From RGIG3178 sp963674495 (lineage in GTDB: Bacteria > Bacillota > Clostridia > Christensenellales > QAND01), in assembly GCA_963674495.2 (NCBI GenBank), contig CAXXLG010000002.1:992001-1056000 (forward strand): a stretch of 64,000 nt of DNA, read 5' to 3'. The notes beneath the pieces are model-generated. The model was not told the DNA's origin. It ran no database searches and saw only the letters and a list, made by a program, of their open reading frames with translations. A program made the translations under genes and the position numbers. Below, one piece after another: positions 25,204-33,851 of the stretch. The stretch's first letter is position 1; each line of letters starts with the position of its first letter.

Positions 25204-26581
25204 CACACTGACGCGGCAGAAAGAGGAATTTGTGCCGATACGTGACGGAGAGGTCGGCATCTATGCGTGCGGTCCGACTGTTTACAATTTTTTTCACATC
25301 GGCAACGCACGACCTTTCGTTGTTTTTGATACGCTCAGGCGGTATCTTTTGTGGCGCGGTTACAATGTGACGTTTGTGCAGAACTTTACCGATATCGATG
25401 ATAAGATGATCAACCGTGCACGCGAGGAGAACATAACGGTGCCCGAACTGGCGCAGCGGTTTATCGAGGAATACTACCGGGACGCGGATGCTCTGGGTAT
25501 CAAGCGCGCGGATATTGCACCGCGTGCAACTGAGCATATCGGCGACATCATCACGATGATACAAACGCTGATCGGTAAGGGCCATGCCTATGAGTCCGAC
25601 GGCGACGTGTATTTTTCCGTACCGTCCATGCCGGAATATGGCAAGATGTCCGCACAGAGCCTTGACGATCTTGAGTCCGGTGCGCGTGTGGATGTTACGG
25701 ACAGAAAGCGCAACCCGCTGGATTTTGCGCTTTGGAAAGCGCAAAAACCGAATGAACCCGCCTGGGATAGCCCCTGGGGTTTGGGCCGGCCGGGATGGCA
25801 CATAGAATGCAGCGCCATGAGCATGAAATACCTGGGCGATACATTTGACATACACGCGGGCGGCGTAGATCTCGTTTTCCCGCACCACGTCAACGAAGTT
25901 GCGCAGAGCGAGGCTGCGACCGGCAAGCCGTTCGTGCATTACTGGATGCACAACGGACACATCAACGTGAACAACCAGAAGATGAGTAAATCATTGAACA
26001 ATTTCTTTACCGTACGCGACATCGCCAGAGAGTATGACATGATGGCGGTGCGGCTGTTTTTGTTGTCGGCGCAGTATCGCAGCCCCATCAATTTCAGCGA
26101 GGAAATGATCGAACAGGCCACAAATGCCTTGACGCGCATACGCAACGCGATGGAGCTACTTTTACGTACACAGGGTTTGGATGATGATGCGGGTGAAGCG
26201 GAACACCTGTTGATCGAATCGTTGCCGATATACCGAAAACGGTTCATAGAGGCCATGGATGACGATCTCAACACCGCGGATGCGCTGGGCGTCGTCTTCG
26301 AGTTGGTACGGGAAGCCAACATCTCGTTTGCCAGCGGCGGAAGCGGCGAGGGGGCCAAATCCACCCTGTCCATGCTACAAGAGCTTTTGGGCGTGTTGGG
26401 CATCGATGCCCAACAACACAAAGAAGATATTCCCAAAGAAATAGTGGCGCTGGCCGAAAAACGCATGCAGGCGCGCGATAACAAGGACTATCGGGAGGCG
26501 GATCGGTTGCGCGACGAGATCACGGCACTGGGTTATATGATGGAGGATACCGTGCAGGGGCCGGTGATTAAAAAGGCATAG
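25190..26581 (+). CDS. cysS: Cysteinyl-tRNA synthetase
   Basis: A 463-residue class I synthetase. It has the HIGH-type motif in FFHIGNARPFVVFD and the KMSKS motif in NNQKMSKSLNNF. Zinc-binding Cys and His lie in YACGPTVYNF and in ECSAMSMKYLG with a PHHVNE segment. The C-terminal DALR domain binds the anticodon region. It attaches cysteine to tRNA-Cys. It overlaps cysE by 14 bp; the M14 peptidase gene follows after 16 bp. Confidence 0.98.
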   Translation: MRIFNTLTRQKEEFVPIRDGEVGIYACGPTVYNFFHIGNARPFVVFDTLRRYLLWRGYNVTFVQNFTDIDDKMINRAREENITVPELAQRFIEEYYRDADALGIKRADIAPRATEHIGDIITMIQTLIGKGHAYESDGDVYFSVPSMPEYGKMSAQSLDDLESGARVDVTDRKRNPLDFALWKAQKPNEPAWDSPWGLGRPGWHIECSAMSMKYLGDTFDIHAGGVDLVFPHHVNEVAQSEAATGKPFVHYWMHNGHINVNNQKMSKSLNNFFTVRDIAREYDMMAVRLFLLSAQYRSPINFSEEMIEQATNALTRIRNAMELLLRTQGLDDDAGEAEHLLIESLPIYRKRFIEAMDDDLNTADALGVVFELVREANISFASGGSGEGAKSTLSMLQELLGVLGIDAQQHKEDIPKEIVALAEKRMQARDNKDYREADRLRDEITALGYMMEDTVQGPVIKKA

Positions 26582-26597
26582 AGAGGTGAGGAACGGA

Positions 26598-27869
26598 TTG
26601 CTGGCAAACCGATACATACGGAAATGGAGGGCTTATGCGTGCAGCCTGTTGGCGTTTGCCTGCATGGGCTGTACGGTTGCGGCCGTTATGCAACCGGACA
26701 TATCGCCCGGGGTTCCGGATACTAACGAGCGGGATAATGCCGTCTACGAGGTTGCGGCCAACGAATACATTACACTGCGTGAAACGCCGAAGTTTGAGGG
26801 AAAGGAGCTGGCACGGCTTGCCGTGGGCGAGCGCATGGTCTGCCTTGATTTTGAAGGTATATTCATGAAAGTGAAGACGGAACAAAGCGGACTGACCGGC
26901 TATGTGCACGGCGGCTTTGTAAAGCGCGTGGACGCATACGCCTCGTCCATACAAGCGGCCATCGTACCAAACGATGGTGACGACTATACCTATGCGCGCA
27001 TGAAGGAAGATTTTGTAGCGCTGCACAAAGCGTATCCCGGGATATTCTCCATGCAGACGCTGGCACAAACTGCGGACAACCGGGACATCGTACTTTGCGT
27101 CGTGGGCGATCCGGATGCCGAGTATAAGATATTGATCACCGCGGCGATCCACGGACGCGAGCACATGACGGCTCTGCTTTTGATGAAGCTGATGGAGCAG
27201 TATCTGTCTTCAGTGCAAAATGGACAGGCTGCGGATTATCAGAATGTGGTGTTCTACGTCATACCCATGCTAAATCCCGACGGCGTGACCATCAGCCAAT
27301 TGGGTGCGGAGGGCATAGAAAACGAGAATCTCCGTGCCAAAGTGGAAAGAATCATCGAAGAGGAGAATACGCAGGCATCGCTTTGGAAGTCCAACGCCAA
27401 CGGCGTGGATCTCAACCGCAATTTTCCCGTGGATTGGGACTCGCTGTATAAGAGAGGGCCGAGTGCTACGCGTTACCGAGGCGATTCGCCGCTGTGCGAG
27501 GCGGAAACCAAGGCGATTGAAACATTGATGAATGCCGTTGCTTTTGATGCGACGGTCAGCTATCATGCGACGGGTTCCGTCCAGTACTGGCAGTACAAGC
27601 AGGAAGGCGCGTTGCTTGAAAGCACGCGGGCGCTGGCCCAGGCGGTGTATCAGGTAACGAAATATCCGTTGGCTACCTCCGAAGCGGAAGAGGATCTGGA
27701 GGGCGGGGGATTGCGCGATTGGGCGCTGATGCATTTGGACATCCCCTCGGTCACGGTGGAAATCGGTTGCTTGGCCGCCCCGCTTGAAAAACAGGAATGG
27801 ACGGCGATTTACCAGCGCAACAGTGGCCTGTTTGCGGAATTGGCAGCGTTTATGCAAAATACGCCCTGA
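26598..27869 (+). CDS. Exported M14 zinc carboxypeptidase with N-terminal SH3-like domain
   Basis: The start is probably TTG at 26598, with GAGGTGAGG just upstream; a GTG twelve bases earlier is the alternative. The N-terminus is basic and hydrophobic with a CMGC-type lipobox, so the protein is likely secreted or lipid-anchored. Residues about 50-115 resemble an SH3b domain (NEYITLRETPKFEGKELARL). The M14 fold follows, with zinc ligands HGREH and a later His in SYHATGSVQYW, substrate residues in GVDLNRNFPVDW, and the catalytic Glu in TVEIGCLA. Such enzymes often cleave peptidoglycan peptides. Unusual between cysS and tsaD. Confidence 0.86.
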   Translation: MLANRYIRKWRAYACSLLAFACMGCTVAAVMQPDISPGVPDTNERDNAVYEVAANEYITLRETPKFEGKELARLAVGERMVCLDFEGIFMKVKTEQSGLTGYVHGGFVKRVDAYASSIQAAIVPNDGDDYTYARMKEDFVALHKAYPGIFSMQTLAQTADNRDIVLCVVGDPDAEYKILITAAIHGREHMTALLLMKLMEQYLSSVQNGQAADYQNVVFYVIPMLNPDGVTISQLGAEGIENENLRAKVERIIEEENTQASLWKSNANGVDLNRNFPVDWDSLYKRGPSATRYRGDSPLCEAETKAIETLMNAVAFDATVSYHATGSVQYWQYKQEGALLESTRALAQAVYQVTKYPLATSEAEEDLEGGGLRDWALMHLDIPSVTVEIGCLAAPLEKQEWTAIYQRNSGLFAELAAFMQNTP

Positions 27870-27881
27870 CGGTGAATGCGA

Positions 27882-27910
27882 TTTACCCAATGTATCCAAT
27901 GATGTATACT
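27882..27910 (+). promoter_or_regulatory. Promoter for the TIGR01906-tsaD unit
   Basis: TTTACC (27882-27887), a 17-bp spacer and TATACT (27905-27910), 42 bp before the start of the membrane-protein gene. Confidence 0.65.
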
Positions 27911-27951
27911 GACAGTAAGTATGTGTTGCAACGAAGGAGTGGAATGCCGGC

Positions 27952-28677
27952 ATGAACAAACAGCATATCTCCGGCATTGTCATTGCGATATCGGCTATTT
28001 GCCTGACCGTTGTACTGCTTGTATCCTCTGTCCTTTTTTGCGTATATGACCAAGCGTTCTACCGGGATACTTATGCACAGCTCGGCGTGGCGGAAGACAT
28101 TGGCATGTCGGCGGAGGATTTACAGCGCGCGACCGGAGTGCTGCTTGACTTTTGCAAAAACGAACGGGACGATTTGATGGTATCCGTTATGGTCAAGGGT
28201 GTGGATCGGCAGGCTTTTAACCAACGCGAGATTGCACATATGGTGGACGTAAAGAAGCTGGCCGTGGGTGCAAAAACAGTGCGCAACGTGCTTTGCACAC
28301 TGTTCGTGGTGCTGTTCGCTATGGGAATTCTGCTTCATAAGCGAAAATTGCACGGCGTATACAAGCCATTTTTGATTGGATTGTTGTCCGGGGTTGTATT
28401 GATTGCCGCCGTCGGATTGTATGCGGTGGTGGATTTCAACGCGTTTTGGACGCAGTTCCATCTGCTGTTTTTCACCAACGACCTGTGGTTGTTGAACCCA
28501 AATACAAGCATACTGATCAACATGGTGCCCGAGGCGTTTTTCTTCAAACTGGTGATGCGAATCCTGCTGTTCTTTGGCGGCGCCATGGTGTTGTCGTCGG
28601 GACTTTGCTTTTTGGGTATTGCGTATAACCGCCGGAAGACAAGGAAAGGGATAATGCATGCTGATCTTAGCGATTGA
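27952..28677 (+). CDS. TIGR01906 (DUF1461) family integral membrane protein
   Basis: A 241-residue protein with an N-terminal helix (about 8-30), an extracytoplasmic domain of about 80 residues, and three more helices near 105-120, 140-158 and 200-222. The pattern LLDFCKNERDDL, then REIAHMVDVKKL, matches the TIGR01906 family, which is common in Clostridia and has no known function. It overlaps the tsaD start by 20 bp, so the two are translated from one mRNA. Confidence 0.82.
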   Translation: MNKQHISGIVIAISAICLTVVLLVSSVLFCVYDQAFYRDTYAQLGVAEDIGMSAEDLQRATGVLLDFCKNERDDLMVSVMVKGVDRQAFNQREIAHMVDVKKLAVGAKTVRNVLCTLFVVLFAMGILLHKRKLHGVYKPFLIGLLSGVVLIAAVGLYAVVDFNAFWTQFHLLFFTNDLWLLNPNTSILINMVPEAFFFKLVMRILLFFGGAMVLSSGLCFLGIAYNRRKTRKGIMHADLSD

Positions 28678-29683
28678 AACATCCTGCGATGAGACCGCGG
28701 CCTGTATCATGGACGATGGGGGACGCGTGCTTTGTGATACCATTGCCACGCAGATCGACATCCATCGCCAATACGGCGGTGTAGTGCCCGAGATCGCGTC
28801 GAGAAAACATCTCGAGACGCTGCCGTTTTTGGTTCAGGATACATTGAGCGGCGCCGATGTGTCGATACGCGACATCGATGCGTTTGCGGTAACGTATGGG
28901 CCAGGTCTGGTGGGGGCGTTGCTCTGCGGCGTCAGCTACGCCAAGGGACTGGCATACGCCATGGATCGTCCCATCATCGGCATCCATCATATGGAAGGCC
29001 ATATTATGGCCAACCACGTTACGCACCCCGATCTCAAGCCGCCCTATTTGTGCCTGGTTTGTTCGGGCGGGCATACATGCTTGGTGCACGTTGTTGCGCC
29101 GTTTGATTATCGGATGTTGGGGCAGACGCGTGACGATGCTGCGGGCGAAGCGTTTGACAAGGTGGCGCGCGTGCTGGGACTACCTTATCCCGGTGGCCCG
29201 CATTTGGAGGAGATGGCCAAAGATGGCGATGCTAAAGCCCATCGGTTTACACAACCCAAGATTGACAATTCGTACGACTATTCATTTTCCGGCCTGAAGA
29301 CCGCCGTCGTCTCGCTGCTACACAACGCCAAACAACGCCATGAAACGTTGAAGGCAGTGGATGTTGCGGCCAGCTTTCAGGCACATGCGGTTGAATTTTT
29401 GCTCAAGCCCGCTTTTACAGCGATGCGTGAAATGGGCATTGGCACGTTGTCCATGGTGGGCGGCGTATGCGCCAACAAAGCTTTACGCCAGAGAGCGAGA
29501 GACATGGGGCATGGTGAAAACAGGGTGGTATATCTGCCCGACATGAAGCTTTGCACCGACAACGCAGTGATGATCGCGGAAGCGGCACGAAGGCGTTTGG
29601 CCATCGGCCAGCGTGGCGATTTAACGCTTAACGCGATGCCAAACATGCCATTATACGGGGTGGAACAGCCTGAAAGACTGTGA
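28658..29683 (+). CDS. tsaD: tRNA N6-adenosine threonylcarbamoyltransferase
   Basis: A 341-residue Kae1/TsaD protein. Characteristic parts are MLILAIETSCDETAACI, the iron ligands in GIHHMEGHIMANH (His-x3-His), and nucleotide-binding VCSGGHTCLVHV and VGGVCANKALRQ. It transfers the threonylcarbamoyl group to A37 of ANN-decoding tRNAs together with TsaB and TsaE, which are not in the window. The start overlaps the preceding membrane-protein gene. A 264-bp gap with DnaA-box-like sequences follows. Confidence 0.97.
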   Translation: MLILAIETSCDETAACIMDDGGRVLCDTIATQIDIHRQYGGVVPEIASRKHLETLPFLVQDTLSGADVSIRDIDAFAVTYGPGLVGALLCGVSYAKGLAYAMDRPIIGIHHMEGHIMANHVTHPDLKPPYLCLVCSGGHTCLVHVVAPFDYRMLGQTRDDAAGEAFDKVARVLGLPYPGGPHLEEMAKDGDAKAHRFTQPKIDNSYDYSFSGLKTAVVSLLHNAKQRHETLKAVDVAASFQAHAVEFLLKPAFTAMREMGIGTLSMVGGVCANKALRQRARDMGHGENRVVYLPDMKLCTDNAVMIAEAARRRLAIGQRGDLTLNAMPNMPLYGVEQPERL

Positions 29684-29722
29684 AAATGATAACAAACGAA
29701 TATCACAAAAATGGGTATGCGT

Positions 29723-29805
29723 TGTGGATGAATGTGGAAAAAAACGGAAGAATGCCCATAAATCTGACCGTGCAATGTGGATAACTTGGTGGAAAGTGTG
29801 TATAA
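29723..29805 (+). repeat. Cluster of DnaA-box-like sequences
   Basis: Within 83 bp there are two exact 9-mers of the DnaA consensus on the minus strand: TGTGGATAA at 29776-29784 (TTATCCACA) and TGTGTATAA at 29797-29805 (TTATACACA). Two one-mismatch copies are at 29723-29731 and 29733-29741. All four have the same orientation. The region is AT-rich and has no gene. It may be a DnaA-titration or regulatory site rather than the replication origin, because dnaA and dnaN are not adjacent. Confidence 0.5.
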
Positions 29806-29947
29806 CAGCATGTATATGCGTTGTAGACATACAGACGATGTAAAAATTTGTACAAATATGTAATTATTTGGAATCGCTCCGCTCCGTCGTAACCGGCATG
29901 CCAAAACCATCTAGTGCATAGGGTGACAGCGGGGAGGGGAGAACGGG

Positions 29948-30643
29948 ATGATATATAGACGATTCGGGTATCTTCTGTCCATTTGTTGTCTCATAGCGTT
30001 GTTAGCGTGGGGGTGGTCGACAAAGGCACAGTTGACAGCATCGAACAACGTACCGGGTCGAACCATCGTGTTGGACGCCGGACACGGCGGCTTCGATCCG
30101 GGCGCGGTGAGTCAGGACGGTGTCAAGGAATCGGACATCAACCTGTCCATCACGCTGATGCTGCGAGCGGAATTGATCGCTCGCGGCTATTGCATCGTTC
30201 TAACGCGAGAGCAAGAGGGCGCGCTGGGTGATACGAAGCAGCAGGATATGCAAATGAGGCGGGACATTATAGCACAAAGCGGGGCGGACTATACGGTGAG
30301 CATTCACCTCAATGCGAATGCGGATACATCCTGCTATGGGCCGGTAATTCTGTATCATCCTACCAGCGATGAGGGGTATGCGCTGGCACAGACGCTACAG
30401 GATACGCTCAACGATACGCTCGATGTCGCGCGTCCGCGCACGATCCAAACGGGCAACTATTATATACTTAGAAGCGGTGAGATGCCCAGTGTCATCGTGG
30501 AGTGCGGATTTTTATCCAACTCGAACGATGAAGCGTTGCTCATTTCGCCGGATTATCAGGCACGGGTGGCAAAGGCGATTGCCTGTGGTTTGGATATGTA
30601 TATTACCGATAAAATTGATGCGGCCAATGTACAGGCGCCGTGA
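29948..30643 (+). CDS. cwlD: N-acetylmuramoyl-L-alanine amidase CwlD
   Basis: A 231-residue protein with an N-terminal membrane/signal helix (IYRRFGYLLSICCLIALLAW) and an amidase_3 domain. Zinc ligands lie in VLDAGHGGFDPGA and in VSIHLNANAD, and the catalytic Glu is in VIVECGFLSN. CwlD removes peptide stems in formation of muramic-delta-lactam in the spore cortex, so its presence fits a sporulating lineage. The start is preceded by GGGGAGGGGAG. mrnC follows after 15 bp. Confidence 0.88.
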   Translation: MIYRRFGYLLSICCLIALLAWGWSTKAQLTASNNVPGRTIVLDAGHGGFDPGAVSQDGVKESDINLSITLMLRAELIARGYCIVLTREQEGALGDTKQQDMQMRRDIIAQSGADYTVSIHLNANADTSCYGPVILYHPTSDEGYALAQTLQDTLNDTLDVARPRTIQTGNYYILRSGEMPSVIVECGFLSNSNDEALLISPDYQARVAKAIACGLDMYITDKIDAANVQAP

Positions 30644-30658
30644 ACGGGAGATGATACA

Positions 30659-31093
30659 ATGGAAAGAGAAGGACAACTTGGTGCGCCGGAGCTGAGTCGG
30701 ATTTCGGCGTTGGCACTTGCCTATGTAGGCGATGCGGTATACGATCAGTATGTCAGGACGGTGCTGGCAACGGGTAATCCCGATTTGAGCGCACACGCCT
30801 TGCATACAAAAGCGACGCGCATCGTGTGCGCAGGCGCGCAGGCCGAAACGCTGCGGCGTATTTTGGATGATTTGACGCAACAGGAATTGCGGATCTACAA
30901 GCGCGGGCGAAACGCCAATTCAGGCACCGTGCCCAAGAACGCGGACGTTGTAGAATACCGTGCGGCAACGGGATTTGAGGCTGTGCTGGGATACATGCAT
31001 TTAAGCGGGGACACGCAGCGTCTTTGCAAAATATTAACGCTTGCCCGGACAAAGGGCTGGAAGGAGAACGGTTATGGGGAGGACAAGCCTTAG
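30659..31093 (+). CDS. mrnC: Mini-ribonuclease 3
   Basis: A 144-residue RNase III-fold protein without the dsRNA-binding domain. The N-terminal signature LALAYVGDAVYDQYVR has the catalytic acidic residues, and RGRNANSGTVPKNADVVEYRAATGFEAVLGY is the family's C-terminal motif with the second acidic cluster. It matures 23S rRNA ends. It overlaps the downstream thyX by 20 bp and belongs to the conserved cysS-mrnC-rlmB-rae1-sigH block. Confidence 0.96.
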   Translation: MEREGQLGAPELSRISALALAYVGDAVYDQYVRTVLATGNPDLSAHALHTKATRIVCAGAQAETLRRILDDLTQQELRIYKRGRNANSGTVPKNADVVEYRAATGFEAVLGYMHLSGDTQRLCKILTLARTKGWKENGYGEDKP

Positions 31094-31811
31094 GGTGGAG
31101 CTTTTGACTCTGACACCTGACCCGCAGGAAATCGTGGCGATGAGCGCGCGTCTATGTTATTCGGGTGCGGACATAGAGGATATCAAAAAGGGCGTAGAAG
31201 AAAAGGATCAAAGCCGTTACCTGACGCGGTTAATGGAAATGGGCCACCTGTCCCCCATTGAGCATTGCAGCTTCAGCTTCGGCATTGAAGGGGTATCGAG
31301 ATCTTTGTTGGCGCAGATTACGCGGCACAGGCTTGCGAGCTTTTCGGTGCAGAGCCAACGCTATGTTTCCAAGTTACAACAGGAGGGCTGTTTTTCCTAT
31401 GTTTTACCGCCGGCCATTGCGGCTCTGGGTGACGAGGAGGTTCAAGTGTACCATGAGCAGATGATGATGATGCAAAAATGGTACAACGAATGGCACAAGA
31501 AGCTTGGCGGTGGAGAGAGCAGCAATGAGGATGCTCGGTTTATACTGCCCAACGCCTGTGAAACGCGCATGGTGGCTACGATGAACGCCCGCGAACTGCT
31601 ACATTTTTTCCGTCTGCGCTGCTGCAATCGCGCCCAATGGGAAATTCGGGCGTTGGCGTGGGAAATGTTACGCTTGTGCGAGCAAAAAGCGCCCGCTCTG
31701 TTTTGCGAGGCGGGCCCAGCCTGCCTTTTAGGAGCCTGCCCCGAAGGTAAGATGAGCTGTGGTAAAAGCGCAACGATTAAAAAGAAAAAAGAGGAACTTC
31801 AATGGCGATAA
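31074..31811 (+). CDS. thyX: Flavin-dependent thymidylate synthase
   Basis: A 245-residue protein; AAGGAG fixes the start at 31074. The ThyX signature RHRLASFSVQSQRY is present (RHR followed by seven residues and S). It makes dTMP from dUMP with methylenetetrahydrofolate and NAD(P)H-reduced FAD. The gene overlaps mrnC at its start and rlmB at its end (10 bp), so it is embedded in the operon. Many Clostridia have thyX at this exact place. Confidence 0.96.
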   Translation: MGRTSLRVELLTLTPDPQEIVAMSARLCYSGADIEDIKKGVEEKDQSRYLTRLMEMGHLSPIEHCSFSFGIEGVSRSLLAQITRHRLASFSVQSQRYVSKLQQEGCFSYVLPPAIAALGDEEVQVYHEQMMMMQKWYNEWHKKLGGGESSNEDARFILPNACETRMVATMNARELLHFFRLRCCNRAQWEIRALAWEMLRLCEQKAPALFCEAGPACLLGACPEGKMSCGKSATIKKKKEELQWR

Positions 31812-32569
31812 ACACGAAAGATGAGATCGATGTGATATATGGCATTAATCCTGTGCGCGAGGCGCTCAGGGCGGGCATTACCTTCGAACGCGCGTTTGTG
31901 CATAAGCCAACCGGCATTGTGGGTTCACTTACCGCAAAAATACGCGAAATGGGCGTTCCTGTTATCGAAGCGACAGAGGATAGGCTCAATGCGTTGTGTC
32001 CAAAGGGAGATAAGGTGCCGAACCATCAGGGCATCGTCGTGCGCGTGGCCGCGGCGGCGTATGTATCAGTGGAGGAACTTTTGGATGTGGCAAAGCAGCG
32101 AAAGGAAGACCCACTGTTGCTTATGTTGGACGGCATTACCGATCCGCAGAATTTTGGTGGCATTCTGCGCAGCGCGGAATCGATGGGCGTGCACGGTGTC
32201 ATCATACCCAAGAGGCGTAGCGTCGGTCTTTCCGCCACGGCGTTTCGGGCGTCCAGCGGCGCGGCTGCATACATCGGTGTGGCACAGGTAACCAATCTGG
32301 CGGCCACGATCGGTGAGCTGAAAGAAAAGGGGCTTTGGATCATCGGTACCGATGCAAACGCGTCGCCGTGCAATTTGCAGAATCTTTTGGGAGGCGTGGT
32401 TTTGTGCATTGGTAGCGAGGGGGACGGGCTGTCACGCCTGACGCGGGACAAATGTGATTTTTTGGTGGGCATACCGCTCACGGGCAAAACGCAATCGCTC
32501 AACGCAGCCTGTGCGGCATCCATTCTTATCTATGAGATCTCACGACAGAGGAGGAACGGGTGTGTCTGA
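31802..32569 (+). CDS. rlmB: 23S rRNA 2'-O-methyltransferase RlmB
   Basis: A 255-residue SPOUT methyltransferase. The N-terminal substrate-binding domain has IYGINPVREALRAG, and the C-terminal knot domain has DGITDPQNFGGILRSAESMG, IGSEGDGLSRLTRDKCD and IPLTGKTQSLNAACA. It methylates G2251 of 23S rRNA. AGAGGAACTTCA precedes the start. It overlaps the downstream rae1 by 8 bp. Confidence 0.95.
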   Translation: MAINTKDEIDVIYGINPVREALRAGITFERAFVHKPTGIVGSLTAKIREMGVPVIEATEDRLNALCPKGDKVPNHQGIVVRVAAAAYVSVEELLDVAKQRKEDPLLLMLDGITDPQNFGGILRSAESMGVHGVIIPKRRSVGLSATAFRASSGAAAYIGVAQVTNLAATIGELKEKGLWIIGTDANASPCNLQNLLGGVVLCIGSEGDGLSRLTRDKCDFLVGIPLTGKTQSLNAACAASILIYEISRQRRNGCV

Positions 32570-33062
32570 GGTGTGGTTGATCGACGGGTACAATGTGTTG
32601 TGCGCCAAAAGCGACAGGCAAGAGGCATGTTCGTTGGCCCATGCGCGGGATCAACTGGCACATATGCTGTCCGACTTTGCCGGATACATGTGTATCAAGT
32701 GTCAACTCGTGTTTGATGCATACAGGGTCAAAGGCGGCGTGGGCAGCACCACGGACGTATCCGGACTGACCGTGGTGTACACCAAAGAGGATGAGACGGC
32801 GGACCAGTACATCGAACGGACGTGTGCACAGATTGTCGGGCAAGGTGAGGTGGTACGCGTATGCACCAACGATGGCATGGAACAGCATATCATTTTGGGG
32901 TTGGGCGGCCTGCGCATGAGCGTGCGCGAGTTGGGTTTATACATGGATCAGGCGATCAAAGAGCGTAAACGGATGCCAAACAAGCCTGGCAAGCAAACGC
33001 TGTTCGGCGCTTTGGATGCCTGTTCTTTGGCAAAACTGGAGCGGTTACGTGTTCCGGATTGA
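32562..33062 (+). CDS. rae1: NYN-domain ribosome-associated endonuclease Rae1 (YacP)
   Basis: A 166-residue PIN/NYN-fold protein. The start is the GTG at 32562 with GGAGG before it; it overlaps the rlmB stop. The N-terminal VWLIDGYNVL holds the first acidic residue, and later acidic positions are in LVFDAYRVKG, TKEDETADQYIE and VCTNDGMEQHIIL. In Bacillus this protein enters the ribosomal A site and cuts mRNA at stalled positions. It lies between rlmB and sigH, the normal location. Confidence 0.92.
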   Translation: MSEVWLIDGYNVLCAKSDRQEACSLAHARDQLAHMLSDFAGYMCIKCQLVFDAYRVKGGVGSTTDVSGLTVVYTKEDETADQYIERTCAQIVGQGEVVRVCTNDGMEQHIILGLGGLRMSVRELGLYMDQAIKERKRMPNKPGKQTLFGALDACSLAKLERLRVPD

Positions 33063-33073
33063 GGGGGGTGCAC

Positions 33074-33676
33074 ATGGACGACAGAGCCGACCTTGTATCA
33101 GCTTCGGATGAACAATTGGTGATATGGGCGGAAACGGACAGCCGCGTGGCGGAATATCTGCTGCAAAAATACAAACCGCTTGTGCGTGTAAAAGCGGGTG
33201 CGTACTTTTTAAAGGGTGCGGACAAGGAAGATATTGTACAGGAAGGCATGCTGGGGCTGTTCAAGGCCATCCGGGATTACGATCCAAACAAAGCCAGCTT
33301 CTATTCGTTTGCGGAGTTGTGTATCACCCGGCAAATCATTTCGGCGGTAAAGGCGGCGACAAGACAGAAGCATATACCATTAAACAGTGCATTATCATTA
33401 CAGAGTACATTGTCACAATCCGATCTGTCGCTTGAGCAGAGGTTGTCCCCGCGCGAATCCAACGACCCGCAAGAGATTCTTTTGCAGCGACAGCAGTTGG
33501 ATACCATGCGGGCGGCGATGCAGTCCATGCTCAGCAATTTTGAAAAGGAGGTGCTCAAACGGTATCTACGCGGAATGACCTATCAGCAGATGGCGCAGGA
33601 ACTAAAGCGCAGCGAAAAAAGCATCGATAACGCCCTGCAGCGCGTAAAAAACAAGCTGGAGGAATTTCTTCATTGA
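33074..33676 (+). CDS. sigH: RNA polymerase sigma factor SigH
   Basis: A 200-residue sigma-70 family factor. The start at 33074 has GAGGGGGG just upstream, preferred over a TTG five codons earlier. Region 2 is visible in KEDIVQEGMLGLFKAIRDYD and FAELCITRQIISAV, and region 4 in MTYQQMAQELKRSEKSIDNA. It directs early-stationary and sporulation-initiation genes in Bacillota. It overlaps no gene but starts 11 bp after rae1 and ends the conserved block. Confidence 0.93.
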   Translation: MDDRADLVSASDEQLVIWAETDSRVAEYLLQKYKPLVRVKAGAYFLKGADKEDIVQEGMLGLFKAIRDYDPNKASFYSFAELCITRQIISAVKAATRQKHIPLNSALSLQSTLSQSDLSLEQRLSPRESNDPQEILLQRQQLDTMRAAMQSMLSNFEKEVLKRYLRGMTYQQMAQELKRSEKSIDNALQRVKNKLEEFLH

Positions 33677-33688
33677 AGGGCTAAATCG

Positions 33689-33717
33689 TTGACAAACCCC
33701 GGGGGTTGTTTTAGAAT
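33689..33717 (+). promoter_or_regulatory. Promoter of tRNA-Gly-tuf with a dyad in the spacer
   Basis: TTGACA (33689-33694), a 17-bp spacer and TAGAAT (33712-33717). The spacer contains AACCCC, a central G and GGGGTT (33695-33707), an exact inverted repeat that could bind a regulator. Confidence 0.8.
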
Positions 33718-33741
33718 AGGCTAGGCGTGTTTTGACGTCAC

Positions 33742-33815
33742 GCGGGTGTAGCTCAGTGGCAGAGCACCGGCTTCCCAAGCCGGCTATGTGGGTTCGATTC
33801 CCATCACCCGCTCCA
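33742..33815 (+). tRNA. tRNA-Gly(CCC)
   Basis: GCGGGTG pairs with CACCCGC (33805-33811), followed by T and encoded CCA. The D-arm is GCTCAGTGGCAGAGC, the anticodon stem is CCGGC/GCCGG with loop TTCCCAA, giving anticodon CCC, and the T-arm is GTGGGTTCGATTCCCAT. It lies 36 bp upstream of tuf, under one promoter, so the tRNA is probably processed from a tRNA-tuf transcript. Confidence 0.95.
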
Positions 33816-33851
33816 AGTACATTAGTGAAAACCCAGTAGGAGGGAAAGAAG

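Noticed and set aside
29684..29947. Chromosomal origin of replication
   Set aside because: DnaA-box-like sites are present, but dnaA, dnaN and an AT-rich unwinding element in the usual arrangement are not visible nearby.
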